In this document: piece by piece, positions 49,682 to 59,100 of the stretch
Layout: each line of letters starts with the position of its first letter
Position numbering within the stretch: the first letter of the stretch is position 1
NCBI GenBank assembly: GCA_023436115.1
Contig: JAEZKQ010000023.1
Location: forward strand, 1 to 64,000
DNA: 64,000 nucleotides
Origin: Bacillota bacterium
GTDB lineage: Bacteria; Bacillota; Clostridia; Christensenellales; SZUA-584
Direction: 5' to 3'
Program-made: the position numbers and the translations under genes
Notes under the pieces: model-generated
Seen by the model: the letters and a program-made list of their open reading frames with translations, nothing else
Told to the model about the DNA's origin: nothing
The model's database searches: none

Positions 49682-51967
49682 TTACCGTCCTATCAGTATG
49701 CGGTGCCAGAAGTATCCCGAAATACCAAGGTCAGCACGCAGGCGTTTTTCGAGCTCTGCACTAAACGTGCAAAAAGCTATAATCTCCGATTCAATTGGCT
49801 CTTCTAGTCCGAAACGCATGCGGATCACAGAATCGCATAAATCAGACATTTCTTTAGAGCCAAGATAACGGTCTGCGCGCGCGGCAAAACTTGAAATTGT
49901 ATCGCTTGTTTCCTGCTTGACTTCCAAAAAGGACAGCTGACGAACAACTTTTCTGTAACAGGCATCCAAACGCTTGCTAGAAGTGTCGTATTGACGGCAA
50001 AGGCGCCTGTAATAGCCGCTGGCACCCTTTATCAGCAAGATAATACGTACAACTGCAAACAATCCGACCGCCACGGCGACACACATCAATGATATCAGCA
50101 TCACTTTCACTTCGTCAGACATACCGCTGGCGTGCGTCTGCAGACTGCCGTCTAATACCATGTCGGGCAGTGGGGCCGGCGTGGGCACCGCAAAGCTGCC
50201 GGTTGATTGAAGCTCGATCTGTTCAACAACGGCATCTTCGTTAAAATTCCAGCCGGTAGCATCGAAAGTGAGCCATCCGATTCCTTTAAAGTAAACCTCT
50301 GTCCATGCATGCGCTGTTGCATGCGTGGCTATGAAAGCGTCGTTGGCGTTGGAAGACGGGTCACTCTTGAGAGCGTAGCCGGTCACAAAACGCGCAGGCA
50401 GACCGGCACAGCGCGAAAGTACTGTCATGGCGCTGGCATAGTAAACGCAATAGCCTTCACGCTTTTCAAGAAAGTGTTCTACGAAATCCTGGTCCGGGGG
50501 CGGGTCGCCGGGCGAGAGCGTGTATGTACAGTTCTTTTGGAGCCATGCTTCGATCGCCTCAGCCTTTTCATAAGGTGTATTGCAATCCTGCGTCATCTCT
50601 TTGGCCATCTGATAAACGCTGTCAGGCAATGTATCAGGTATCTGCAGATATCTGGTTTGCAGCGCGTCGAAGACTTTGTCGGGAACGTCTGCGGTTAAGG
50701 CTTCAAGGCTTTTCATGTTCTCATCAAAGTCGTCGGCCTTTGTGTTAAAGACAACTGTCTGGAGTGTATAGCGAATCGGCTGTACAGATTTCGATGTGAA
50801 CAGCTCCGACTGATTATTGAAAAACACATCCGTCACGTCCATAGAACCGCTTTCCAGAGTTTGAACCTGTCCTGTATAGAACAACGTTCGGCCTCGCTGT
50901 GAATAGGATATTTCAAGCTTTACAGGGAGCGTCATATTTGTAAACAATTCTTTTGCGCGGTTATCGCCATGCGGCTTGTCAAGTCCGTATACCTGTCTGC
51001 GAAGCCCCTGCCAAACAAAGCCTGTAAAACGGTATCTGTCTAAGACGCCAGTGTCGTACCATTTATGGCCGTCGTATGTATCAAAAACAGCGCCTGTGAG
51101 ACGGACGGGCGTATCCGTTTTGATCTGCATAACCGTGGTGTTGTCAGGATCGATATTACCGCCCAATTGCTTTTCCAGCGGAGAAAAGCCTGAGTCCTCA
51201 ATATCAAACGTACCCTGGGTGGGTCCGTCACCCTTTCCCCAGCCCAAAAAGGTACTGAAATCCTCTACGGCATTGACAAGCCCCTTAGAGCGCCAGTCCC
51301 CGTCGTTTTTGGGCCCGATAAAAAATGCGAGAAATACGATAATGGGAACAAGTATGATAGCGGTGATAACGAGCAGCGCACTTGATATCCTCTCCTTTTC
51401 CGGCAAGCTGCGGTTGATGCGGTTGCCTGTCATCTTTGCCATCGATAAGAAAATGACAACCAAAAGCATCACAAGGGCAGGCCAGAAAACCTCCTTGTCG
51501 GTAAAATGAATCCACAGCAGCAGACCAAGCGCGATGGGCGGCAATATCGGAAAGAAGAACAGCCGACGGTAATATAGATAAGTCAGAATGGCTGCGGGAA
51601 GAGCCAAAACGAGTTGAACAGCGATGATGCTTCCGTTGAATGAATAGGGCGCGGTGTTGGGATACGAGGCTATACACCAGCGTAAGAAACCATCTAAATA
51701 TGCCCACGTTTCCTCATTTAAATCTAAGGCGGTTGTTACGATCAATGCGATAGCAACGGCAGAGACCGCAAAGACAGGAAACAACCACCACTTTCTGGTG
51801 AACAGATAAATAAGCGCAAGGTCTGCTAGCATGAGCAGCAAACAATCGCCGTATCCGACACTAAGCCCTGCGGAGGGAAGTAATATTGAACAAACAGATG
51901 CCCCCAGAAGCATACTGCAAATCATATCCGTTAAAAAGGCGGCGAATTTTGATTTAAAAAACTTCAT
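49682..51967 (-). CDS. Membrane transglutaminase-like protein (TgpA type)
   Basis: A 761-residue protein: about six N-terminal membrane segments (to about residue 215), an extracytoplasmic domain, a transglutaminase-like core, and a last membrane segment near 625-650 with a cytosolic tail. The predicted triad is C507 (EGYCVYYASAM), H553 (ATAHAWTEVYF) and D569 (WLTFDATGW). Such proteins occur with MoxR and DUF58 genes; the substrate is unknown, possibly a surface protein. Third gene of the operon, 11 bases after the DUF58 gene. Confidence 0.9.
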   Translation of the reverse strand: MKFFKSKFAAFLTDMICSMLLGASVCSILLPSAGLSVGYGDCLLLMLADLALIYLFTRKWWLFPVFAVSAVAIALIVTTALDLNEETWAYLDGFLRWCIASYPNTAPYSFNGSIIAVQLVLALPAAILTYLYYRRLFFFPILPPIALGLLLWIHFTDKEVFWPALVMLLVVIFLSMAKMTGNRINRSLPEKERISSALLVITAIILVPIIVFLAFFIGPKNDGDWRSKGLVNAVEDFSTFLGWGKGDGPTQGTFDIEDSGFSPLEKQLGGNIDPDNTTVMQIKTDTPVRLTGAVFDTYDGHKWYDTGVLDRYRFTGFVWQGLRRQVYGLDKPHGDNRAKELFTNMTLPVKLEISYSQRGRTLFYTGQVQTLESGSMDVTDVFFNNQSELFTSKSVQPIRYTLQTVVFNTKADDFDENMKSLEALTADVPDKVFDALQTRYLQIPDTLPDSVYQMAKEMTQDCNTPYEKAEAIEAWLQKNCTYTLSPGDPPPDQDFVEHFLEKREGYCVYYASAMTVLSRCAGLPARFVTGYALKSDPSSNANDAFIATHATAHAWTEVYFKGIGWLTFDATGWNFNEDAVVEQIELQSTGSFAVPTPAPLPDMVLDGSLQTHASGMSDEVKVMLISLMCVAVAVGLFAVVRIILLIKGASGYYRRLCRQYDTSSKRLDACYRKVVRQLSFLEVKQETSDTISSFAARADRYLGSKEMSDLCDSVIRMRFGLEEPIESEIIAFCTFSAELEKRLRADLGISGYFWHRILIGR

Positions 51968-51978
51968 GCTTCTCCTCG

Positions 51979-53142
51979 CTATAATAAGCCCCGTAGATTA
52001 TCTGCGGCATTGCAGCCCGCTTCCATGTACAGTGCGTGGACGTGGCTGCTGGGTTTTTTGCCCCCTACGGCCACTATTGTCACCGATTGATATGCGGTTA
52101 GAATACGTTCCAGTGCTTGCATTGACGAAGAATCAGCGCCTCTGGTGAGAACAAACAAAGCATAAATCTGCTCATGGCTGCGGCGGGCTTTTGAAAGCGC
52201 TCCTAAAAGATCAGCCTTTTCGTTAAAAGGAAGAAGCGCGAGGTGACGCCTCAGGCTTTCAAAGCCGGAGAGGCCGGCACATTCGACAGGCTTTGCAAAA
52301 TCGGCACTGTTTGCGATACAAACCATGCGGTTACGGGACAAGCTGTGCAGCGCAATGCTGGCGGCACATTCGCAGATGGTGTTGGCATAGATGAGCGCCT
52401 CTTCACCTTTCAGGCCATGATTTGCCGTGTCCACCATGATCATAATGCGTTCGCGTTCCGGGTATTCGTATTGCTTGATATATAGCTCACCATGCTGAGC
52501 GGATTTTTTCCAATGGACACGTTTTAACGCGTCTCCATCACGATAAAGGCGCGCATCCGAAATGCTGTCACCCTGCTCAGCTTGTTTCAAATAAGCGTCT
52601 CCGAAAAACTTAGTATCAACGATGTCGGCCGAGACTGTACCGGGAGCCAAAGCCTTGGGTAAAACAACAAGCTCGCGCATGCGGTAATAAGAGAGCCAGC
52701 GCATATCAAAAGGGAACGAGACGAGGCCGAATATATCCGTGATCTTCAGCTTTGTCATGCCGACACGATATTGACCCCGGTAGGGTGTCGCGATAGGTAT
52801 CTTAAACGTCTTGCCGGAATACGGTGCAAGGCTGAAAACCAAGCGGATATTTTCTCGGAAAGACACAACATCCACACGGACCTCGATTAACGACAGCGGT
52901 ATAGGCTTTTCGTTGACGATTTCCAGATGCAAAATCGCCTCCTGGCCTTTGACACAGCTTTTGCACGAAAGCTCCTGCTTAAAGCTGAATGTCTTTACCG
53001 TCCATAAATTGATGGCAATGACGGCGATGACAATAAACAGTTGTGTAAAAAACACAATGAAGAAGACCCGCAGGCCGGAATATAGGCCTGCAATCAAGCA
53101 GACCACCAAGACCGAGTAATATATCCATCTGAAAAGCTTCAT
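51979..53142 (-). CDS. DUF58 protein
   Basis: A 387-residue protein with two N-terminal membrane segments (about residues 5-50) and a DUF58 domain whose signature is GDALKRVHWKKSAQHGELYIKQYE, followed by a vWA-like fold (MIMVDTANHGLKGEEALIY). DUF58 proteins regularly accompany MoxR ATPases. Overlaps the MoxR gene by four bases, indicating coupled translation. Confidence 0.9.
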   Translation of the reverse strand: MKLFRWIYYSVLVVCLIAGLYSGLRVFFIVFFTQLFIVIAVIAINLWTVKTFSFKQELSCKSCVKGQEAILHLEIVNEKPIPLSLIEVRVDVVSFRENIRLVFSLAPYSGKTFKIPIATPYRGQYRVGMTKLKITDIFGLVSFPFDMRWLSYYRMRELVVLPKALAPGTVSADIVDTKFFGDAYLKQAEQGDSISDARLYRDGDALKRVHWKKSAQHGELYIKQYEYPERERIMIMVDTANHGLKGEEALIYANTICECAASIALHSLSRNRMVCIANSADFAKPVECAGLSGFESLRRHLALLPFNEKADLLGALSKARRSHEQIYALFVLTRGADSSSMQALERILTAYQSVTIVAVGGKKPSSHVHALYMEAGCNAADNLRGLL

Positions 53143-54089
53143 GACACGCCCGGTACCTGAATGCCGCGCATGATATGGCTCAACAGCGATTCAGGTGTTT
53201 CTCTGTCCTGACTGGCTTGAAGATTGAGGACAAGACGATGAGCCAATACGGATTCCGACATATATTGAACATCGTCAGGTAGTGTGTAATCACGGCCTTG
53301 GAGCATCGCGTATGCCATTGCCGCATTCATCAGCGCCAGAGAACCCCGCGGGCTGATACCTAAGGAGATTCTGCTATTGTTACGCGTGGCTTCTGCGATA
53401 GATACGATGTATGACATCACTGGCACTGAACACTTGATTTTAGCGTGTTGCTCGCGTAGCCGCATGATATCTTCGCCGCTTGCCACAGGCTTTAAGGTTT
53501 CCAGCGGTTTTGCGCCTTTATTGCGCATCAGAATATCGAGTTCCTCACTTCTTTCGGGATAGCCCACACTGATTTTAAGCAGAAAGCGGTCGAGCTGTGC
53601 TTCGGGCAGCGGGTATGTGCCCACATGCTCAACAGGGTTTTGAGTCGCCAGAACGATAAATGGCTGCGGGACGTTGTAGCAGACGCTGTCTATGGTGATT
53701 TGTCCCTCCTGCATAACTTCTAAAAGGCTGGATTGGGTTTTGGGGCTGGTGCGGTTTATCTCGTCGGCAAGAACAATCTGCGCCATAACGCCGCCGAAAT
53801 TGACCTCCCGCTCTCCGGTTTTTAAATTAAAGCTCGTAAAACCCGTTACATCGGACGGCAGCACATCAGGCGTGAATTGTATGCGCCGAAAACTGCAATC
53901 CAGAGAACGCGCAAGTGCCGAAACCAGCGTTGTCTTGCCGAGACCGGGTACATCTTCAATCAAAACATGGCCGCCGCATATCAATGCGCATAGCACCAGG
54001 TCTATCGCACGCGCTTTGCCAACAATCACTTGACCAATATTATCTTTAATACGTTTGAGAAGAAGAAGATTGTCATTATCACCGTTCAT
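53139..54089 (-). CDS. MoxR family AAA+ ATPase
   Basis: A 316-residue AAA+ ATPase. Walker A EDVPGLGKTTLVSAL, Walker B IVLADEINRTSPKTQSSLLEVMQEGQ, sensor LATQNPVEHVGTYPLPEAQLDRF, and C-terminal SPRGSLALMNAAMAYAML. MoxR proteins act as chaperone-like maturation factors for vWA-domain proteins, here presumably DUF58. GAGGGG precedes the ATG. First gene of the operon. Confidence 0.94.
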   Translation of the reverse strand: MNGDNDNLLLLKRIKDNIGQVIVGKARAIDLVLCALICGGHVLIEDVPGLGKTTLVSALARSLDCSFRRIQFTPDVLPSDVTGFTSFNLKTGEREVNFGGVMAQIVLADEINRTSPKTQSSLLEVMQEGQITIDSVCYNVPQPFIVLATQNPVEHVGTYPLPEAQLDRFLLKISVGYPERSEELDILMRNKGAKPLETLKPVASGEDIMRLREQHAKIKCSVPVMSYIVSIAEATRNNSRISLGISPRGSLALMNAAMAYAMLQGRDYTLPDDVQYMSESVLAHRLVLNLQASQDRETPESLLSHIMRGIQVPGVS

Positions 54090-54165
54090 AATACCCCTCG
54101 TCCTTTCAATGGCCGATTTATTTTAGATAGCAAAATGTTTTATATCGAATGGCTTAGGTGGCCAT

Positions 54166-54174
54166 ATTATACCA
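54166..54174 (-). promoter_or_regulatory. Extended -10 promoter of the moxR operon
   Basis: On the minus strand TGGTATAAT, about 80 bases before the start codon. Confidence 0.5.
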
Positions 54175-54338
54175 TACATAAGAAATGTATACCACACCAT
54201 AACCTGTACATGAGCGATTATGGAGACAAAATGACAAGGCCAAAAAGCCTGTCAGATTAAGGTTTTCACTCGATACAAAGAAAGAATCATTATTGTTTTA
54301 AAACCGTAACCTAAAAAATAAAATAAATTATATTTTTG

Positions 54339-54368
54339 TTGATTCAAACAATAATTGTGTGGTATATT
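54339..54368 (+). promoter_or_regulatory. Promoter of the c-di-GMP riboswitch transcript
   Basis: TTGATT and TATATT with an 18-base spacer, about 35 bases before the riboswitch core. Confidence 0.5.
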
Positions 54369-54394
54369 ATAAACAAATAGAATACTTTTAATTG

Positions 54395-54497
54395 TTGGCT
54401 TTTAAGCCGATAAAGGCAAACCCGGTGAAAACCGGCGACGCAAAGCTATGGGGTCTAAGTTTTTTGAGATATGACAGCCCGGTTACCGAAGATTGAA
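54395..54497 (+). promoter_or_regulatory. c-di-GMP-I (GEMM-I) riboswitch
   Basis: Core motifs are present in order: AAAGGCAAACC, a GGTGAAAACC hairpin with GAAA-type tetraloop, GACGCAAAGC, GGGGTCTAAG, and the closing GGTTACCGAAG. This is the class I c-di-GMP aptamer. It binds c-di-GMP and should control the transcript downstream. The only diguanylate cyclase seen in the window is at 35 kb. No intact plus-strand gene follows before the terminator at 54743-54772; a GGGGAGG at 54557-54563 is not followed by a usable start codon. Confidence 0.9.
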
Positions 54498-54742
54498 AGT
54501 TTTTTGTTTTATCGCAATTAAGCGCCTAAGCCCTGATTCGCAGGGTGAAATAGATAGGGGAGGAAATCATACTCTTATACGCACCCAAAATAATATCACG
54601 TGTTTGCCTTTCGAGGCAGACCATACGCACCACATACATAGCATAGATATACCAATGGTCAGAATGTAGGGATAGACAACTTGACGTGCATCATTCGGAC
54701 CATTCCCCTGCATAAGTTCTATTGTCCGAAAAGGCGAAGGAA

Positions 54743-54772
54743 AGCCACAGCGGAAGCTGTGGTTTTCTTTTT
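54743..54772. terminator. Bidirectional terminator
   Basis: CCACAGC and GCTGTGG around a GGAA loop; the plus side is followed by TTTTCTTTTTG. It ends the riboswitch transcript and, on the minus strand, the DUF1540 gene. Confidence 0.85.
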
Positions 54773-54795
54773 GATATTCGATTTCCATCGTTTTA

Positions 54796-55113
54796 TTACT
54801 TTGGCCGAAAAGTAAGGCAGTTGCAAATCACGGAATCATGCGGATCGTCGATTTCAATGCTTCTGGCACGGCAGTGAAAAGACTTATTAAACGTGCACTG
54901 TGTCACATTACACGAAACACGCGGTGTATTATCGCCCATTTCCTCGCCAAATTCCACATCTGCGATATGACCTGCGGCCACAAATGAGTTTTCTTTCGTA
55001 TAGGTATCACAATACGTTTCTTCCGATGTGTTGCTCACGAGTATCACATGGGCATCACAACGCAGATCGGTATTATATATACAATCAGTGGCTTGGCATT
55101 TTAAAGACTTCAT
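54796..55113 (-). CDS. DUF1540 protein with two Cys-rich repeats
   Basis: A 105-residue protein made of two DUF1540 repeats, LKCQATDCIYNTDLRCDAHVI and VSCNVTQCTFNKSFHCRARSI, each ending in a CxTF/CxTY-like segment (CDTYT, CNCLTF). The cysteines probably bind metal. DUF1540 proteins are common in spore formers and of unknown role. I start it at ATG 55113 because that gives the canonical N-terminus MKSLKC and GGAAG lies upstream; an earlier ATG adds an untypical 39-residue leader. Confidence 0.85.
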   Translation of the reverse strand: MKSLKCQATDCIYNTDLRCDAHVILVSNTSEETYCDTYTKENSFVAAGHIADVEFGEEMGDNTPRVSCNVTQCTFNKSFHCRARSIEIDDPHDSVICNCLTFRPK

Positions 55114-55342
55114 GGCATCAGTCTTCCTTTCTCTCATGGCTTTCGCATATGCCGTCTTGCGGAGAATCAGAGCGTGTGTCAGCGAAATCGCTTGTATGCT
55201 GCGATCTCCTTCTAAGACAGCACTTTTCATCGATTAGTGTTTCCTGTACTTAACGAAATTATGACCGACTGCGCCTTTATGATTGGCTCATGTCTAATTT
55301 CCAAATATAATGGGTATTCTTGTACTGTGAGCGTTAAGAGTA

Positions 55343-55372
55343 TTGACAATTAATAAAACGAAATACTATAAT
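55343..55372 (+). promoter_or_regulatory. Promoter of rho
   Basis: Perfect TTGACA and perfect TATAAT separated by 18 bases, with a 130-base leader that may mediate Rho autoregulation. Confidence 0.85.
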
Positions 55373-55502
55373 AAATTTGGTCTTTGAAGGGCTGGAATTT
55401 CTTTAAGTACGTATTAATTCCCTATTTACAAGAATATCATCGGGTATGCGTTTTTGATGTGTCTGGCATTTTCATTTTCATATAATTTAAAGGAGATTAG
55501 CA

Positions 55503-57056
55503 TTGGATATCAGTTTGCTAAAAGAAAAAAGTCTGATGGACTTGAGAGAGATTGCCAAGATGGCAGGAATCAAGTCTGTCACCAAGTACCGCAAGGGCGA
55601 GCTTTTAGATATGCTCTATGAGCTTGACAGGCGCGCACGCAGCGGTCAGACAGCGCCGGAGGTGCAGGAGCCGGAAGAGCTGAATAATTTTGAACCTTAT
55701 GATGAATCTGAAGACATTTATGAAGAGCAGGATAATATACCGGTCTATCAGCAGGATGTGCTTGATAGACGGGAGAACGAAGAAAGAATCAGGGAAGCTG
55801 ATGCATCAATCAGCCCCGCAAGAAATGAAGAAAAGAAAATCATCGAATATGTGATGGGCAACGATGCCGTCAACGAGCTTTTAAACAAGGGCGATTGCGG
55901 CGATGCCATGGGTATACTGGAAGTGCTGCCGGAAGGGTATGGGTTCTTGCGCAGCGAGAACTATCTGCCGGGCAACAAAGATGTTTACGTATCGATGGCT
56001 CAGATCCGCAAATTCAACCTAAAAACGGGCGATAAGGTGACAGGCAAAACGAGGCCTGCCAAAGACGCAGAGAAACTAAACGCTTTGCTATACATCGAGC
56101 AGGTTAATGATGATACCGTTGAAAAGTGCCTCACAAGGCGGCCGTTTGAGGATCTGACGCCGATTCATCCCGAAGAACGTTTTACGTTGGAGCGGCCCGA
56201 TGCCGCCAGAGACTTGGCAATACGCCTCATTGATTTGATATCTCCTATCGGGAAAGGCCAAAGAGGTCTCGTCGTGTCGCCGCCTAAGGCCGGTAAGACA
56301 ATCATGCTCAAGAAAATCGCCAACAGCATTACTGCAAATTATCCCGATGTGAACCTCATCGTGCTGCTTATCGACGAGCGCCCCGAGGAAGTGACTGATA
56401 TGCAGCGTTCCATTAAGGGCGAGGTCGTCTATTCCACATTTGATGAAAAGCCGGAAAACCATACGCGCGTATCCGAGATGGTCATTGAACGCGCCAAGCG
56501 CCTTGTAGAACAGGGCAAAGATGTGGTGGTTCTGCTGGACAGTATCACACGTCTCGCGCGTGCTTATAACCTGATTATTCCGCCCACGGGCCGTACGCTT
56601 TCGGGCGGTCTTGATCCGGGGTCACTGTACAAACCCAAGCGTTTTTTCGGCGCTGCACGTAATATCGAATTCGGCGGCAGTCTCACCATTATCGCCACAG
56701 CGCTGGTGGATACGGGCTCGCGTATGGATGAGATCATATACGAAGAATTCAAAGGCACAGGCAATATGGAGATTCATCTCGACCGCCGTCTGTCTGAAAA
56801 GCGCATATTCCCGGCTATCGATCTTCACAAATCCAGCACACGCCGCGAAGAGCTGCTGCTGCCCAAAAAAGAGCTGGAGGGCATTTGGGCTATCCGCAAG
56901 GTTATGGCCAACGGCAACACTTCCGAGGTGGCGGAGCAGCTGATAAGTATGCTTGCCAAAACGCAAACAAACGAAGCCTTTTTGGAAAAACTAAAAGGCT
57001 GGCTCTCTGTATGGGATAAGGAAGGATATAACTTCGCGCCCAAGAGGGGATATTAA
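55503..57056 (+). CDS. rho: Transcription termination factor Rho
   Basis: A 517-residue Rho. The N-terminal Rho_N helix domain (SLMDLREIAKMAGIKSVTKYRKGEL) is followed by an acidic linker (about 50-110), the RNA-binding cold-shock fold (GILEVLPEGYGFLRSENYLPG), and the ATPase core with Walker A SPPKAGKTIMLKKIA near residue 258 and DERPEEVTDM. It unwinds RNA-DNA at termination sites. Start is a TTG at 55503 with AAGGAG in place. The acidic linker is longer than in E. coli Rho but common in Firmicutes and Actinobacteria. Confidence 0.97.
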   Translation: MDISLLKEKSLMDLREIAKMAGIKSVTKYRKGELLDMLYELDRRARSGQTAPEVQEPEELNNFEPYDESEDIYEEQDNIPVYQQDVLDRRENEERIREADASISPARNEEKKIIEYVMGNDAVNELLNKGDCGDAMGILEVLPEGYGFLRSENYLPGNKDVYVSMAQIRKFNLKTGDKVTGKTRPAKDAEKLNALLYIEQVNDDTVEKCLTRRPFEDLTPIHPEERFTLERPDAARDLAIRLIDLISPIGKGQRGLVVSPPKAGKTIMLKKIANSITANYPDVNLIVLLIDERPEEVTDMQRSIKGEVVYSTFDEKPENHTRVSEMVIERAKRLVEQGKDVVVLLDSITRLARAYNLIIPPTGRTLSGGLDPGSLYKPKRFFGAARNIEFGGSLTIIATALVDTGSRMDEIIYEEFKGTGNMEIHLDRRLSEKRIFPAIDLHKSSTRREELLLPKKELEGIWAIRKVMANGNTSEVAEQLISMLAKTQTNEAFLEKLKGWLSVWDKEGYNFAPKRGY

Positions 57057-57069
57057 AAGGGCCGATAAA

Positions 57070-59100
57070 ATGGCACAATCTATTTCGCTCGCAGATAAGG
57101 AGCGGCTTTTCGGCAAAGTCGTCTATATTTACTTTTGTTTTTACTCGATGGCTGTCGCGCAGCTTTATGGGATGAATATTGTCTATGGCGCAGCCATCTA
57201 TATATCTTTGGCCGCAATAATAAGAATGCTGCGTTTTATTATTAAAACGACATACGACCTGCTCTGGCTTAAAGTGATCAAGCTGGTGCTGGCCGTATTT
57301 TTATGTCTTGTCACGGTATATATTTTTGTACTGTACCCATTTCTTTATACTTACCCGAAAACCGTGTATGCCATATTCATTATCATCATGCCTTTTTTAG
57401 CCCGCGAAGCGGAAAATGCTCTTCTGTTTCGTTATACTGCGCTGGAACGCAAGGGTGTGCTGTTGGTTCTTCTTGGCTCCGCTGCAATTTGTCTGGCGCT
57501 TAGCGCGGGGCTTGTTTGGTTATCGGGAGTCAATGCTTTTGTGATTATTCCCGCGGCTGTTGTGGGCATAGGCCTTGCCTTTTACCGTCAATGGACCTTC
57601 AAGGATTATGCTTTGGAATACCCGCAGCATGATATACAGCCGCCCGATTTAAGGCAGATCAGAAGTGCAAGACTGTACGACGGTATGGTTATCACATCGG
57701 GTGTTGCGCTTAACATTTTTATGTTTACGTATGTGTTGTATCTGATGTTCATGCGCAGAATCAGTCTTTTCACAGATTTTTTTGTGATGTTTGGGTTTAT
57801 CGCCGTCGTCTCCGGTGTCATTTATTTGGCCGCATATCGATTTGCGAGAAGATCATTAATACAGACGATCGGCAAGAATGCGGCATTCGTCATGGGTACG
57901 GGGATCGCGATATTTGCGGTCTATGTGTTCAGAGACAGCTGGTACAAAGGGACACTGTCGATTTCGATTCAGACGCTGCTGCTGCTTTTTGGACTGATGC
58001 TGCAAATGATAGCGTCGCTTGGCATGCGGGAAGATATACTGCTTGTCACGAAGCTGCAAAACAAAGATGTGGAAGAAGCGGCACTTGAAAAAAGAACGCA
58101 GCGCTTGGAGCACTGGATAGCAAATATTTCAGAGACCATCGTACTCGGCGTGTTGGCTGTTCTTATTTCAGACCCGTTTATTTACGCAATGGATTTTGAC
58201 CAATATATTATGTTTGCTCCTCAGATCGGAGCCAGCTTGGTTGCCATACCCACAGTTTTCTTATTGGCATCCCTTGTATACGCCATCAAGCAGCCGCTGA
58301 CGGCCAAATATAACCGCAGATTAAAGGTTTATCTGAGCGGCAGGGAAGAAGGCATTGAAAATGCCGTGATGGAAAAACGGCTCAAAAACGTGCTCATAAA
58401 AACATATAAAAAGCGTATCGGCGTTCATGTCATCCGTATGCTGCTTAAGCCTGTGATGTATCATTCGGTGGTGGGGCGTGAGAATGTGACGGCTCTGCCC
58501 GGTATATTTGTGTTTAATCACCGTGAGGTCTATGGGCCGATTGCCGCAGTCGTCTTTCTGCCGTATGATATGCGCCCGTGGATACTCGATAAAATGATTG
58601 ACAAAGAACAGATTACCGCGCATATGTATGAGGGAACGTTCAGCCGCATCAAATGGCTGCCTGTTTTTGCGCGCAAAGGCCTCACCAAGATATTAAGTCC
58701 GCTTGTGATATGGGCTTTAAGCTCGTTCGATCCGATACCTGTTTACCGTGGTACGGCAAAAAGCGTTCTTCGAACCTTTGAACTGTCAATAGAATGCCTG
58801 CAATCCGGCGACAGCATATTATTATTTCCCGAGAATCCTCAGGAACGCTATACCGACTCGCAACAGATCAATGATTTTTACCGTGGATTTGCCAATTTGG
58901 GCAGGCTCTATTACCGGAAGACGAAGGAATGTGTGACGTTTTATCCTGTGTATGCCAGCAAGGTTGGGCGTCAGCTGCGTATCGGGGAAGGGGTTACGTA
59001 TGATCCGTCGTACGGACGGCAGGAGGCAGGGCGTATCGTGGAAGCTCTTCAGACGCGTATGCGGTTTCTCCAGAGTCTCGACGATGAGGAAAACGGTTAA
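57070..59100 (+). CDS. Multi-spanning membrane protein fused to PlsC-like acyltransferase
   Basis: A 676-residue protein. The N-terminal 420 residues hold about ten or eleven membrane segments with MFS-like character; the last 220 residues are an LPLAT acyltransferase domain with FVFNHREVYGP (residue about 482) and LLFPENPQER (about 584) in the places of the NHxxxxD and FPEG motifs. The usual Asp five residues after the His is Gly here, so activity is uncertain or the fold is divergent. It could move and acylate a lipid at the membrane. Fourteen bases separate it from rho. Confidence 0.75.
   Translation: MAQSISLADKERLFGKVVYIYFCFYSMAVAQLYGMNIVYGAAIYISLAAIIRMLRFIIKTTYDLLWLKVIKLVLAVFLCLVTVYIFVLYPFLYTYPKTVYAIFIIIMPFLAREAENALLFRYTALERKGVLLVLLGSAAICLALSAGLVWLSGVNAFVIIPAAVVGIGLAFYRQWTFKDYALEYPQHDIQPPDLRQIRSARLYDGMVITSGVALNIFMFTYVLYLMFMRRISLFTDFFVMFGFIAVVSGVIYLAAYRFARRSLIQTIGKNAAFVMGTGIAIFAVYVFRDSWYKGTLSISIQTLLLLFGLMLQMIASLGMREDILLVTKLQNKDVEEAALEKRTQRLEHWIANISETIVLGVLAVLISDPFIYAMDFDQYIMFAPQIGASLVAIPTVFLLASLVYAIKQPLTAKYNRRLKVYLSGREEGIENAVMEKRLKNVLIKTYKKRIGVHVIRMLLKPVMYHSVVGRENVTALPGIFVFNHREVYGPIAAVVFLPYDMRPWILDKMIDKEQITAHMYEGTFSRIKWLPVFARKGLTKILSPLVIWALSSFDPIPVYRGTAKSVLRTFELSIECLQSGDSILLFPENPQERYTDSQQINDFYRGFANLGRLYYRKTKECVTFYPVYASKVGRQLRIGEGVTYDPSYGRQEAGRIVEALQTRMRFLQSLDDEENG

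Noticed and set aside
54567..54788. Minus-strand open frame of 73 codons behind the riboswitch
   Set aside because: It crosses the bidirectional terminator, has no ribosome site and lies antisense to the riboswitch transcript.
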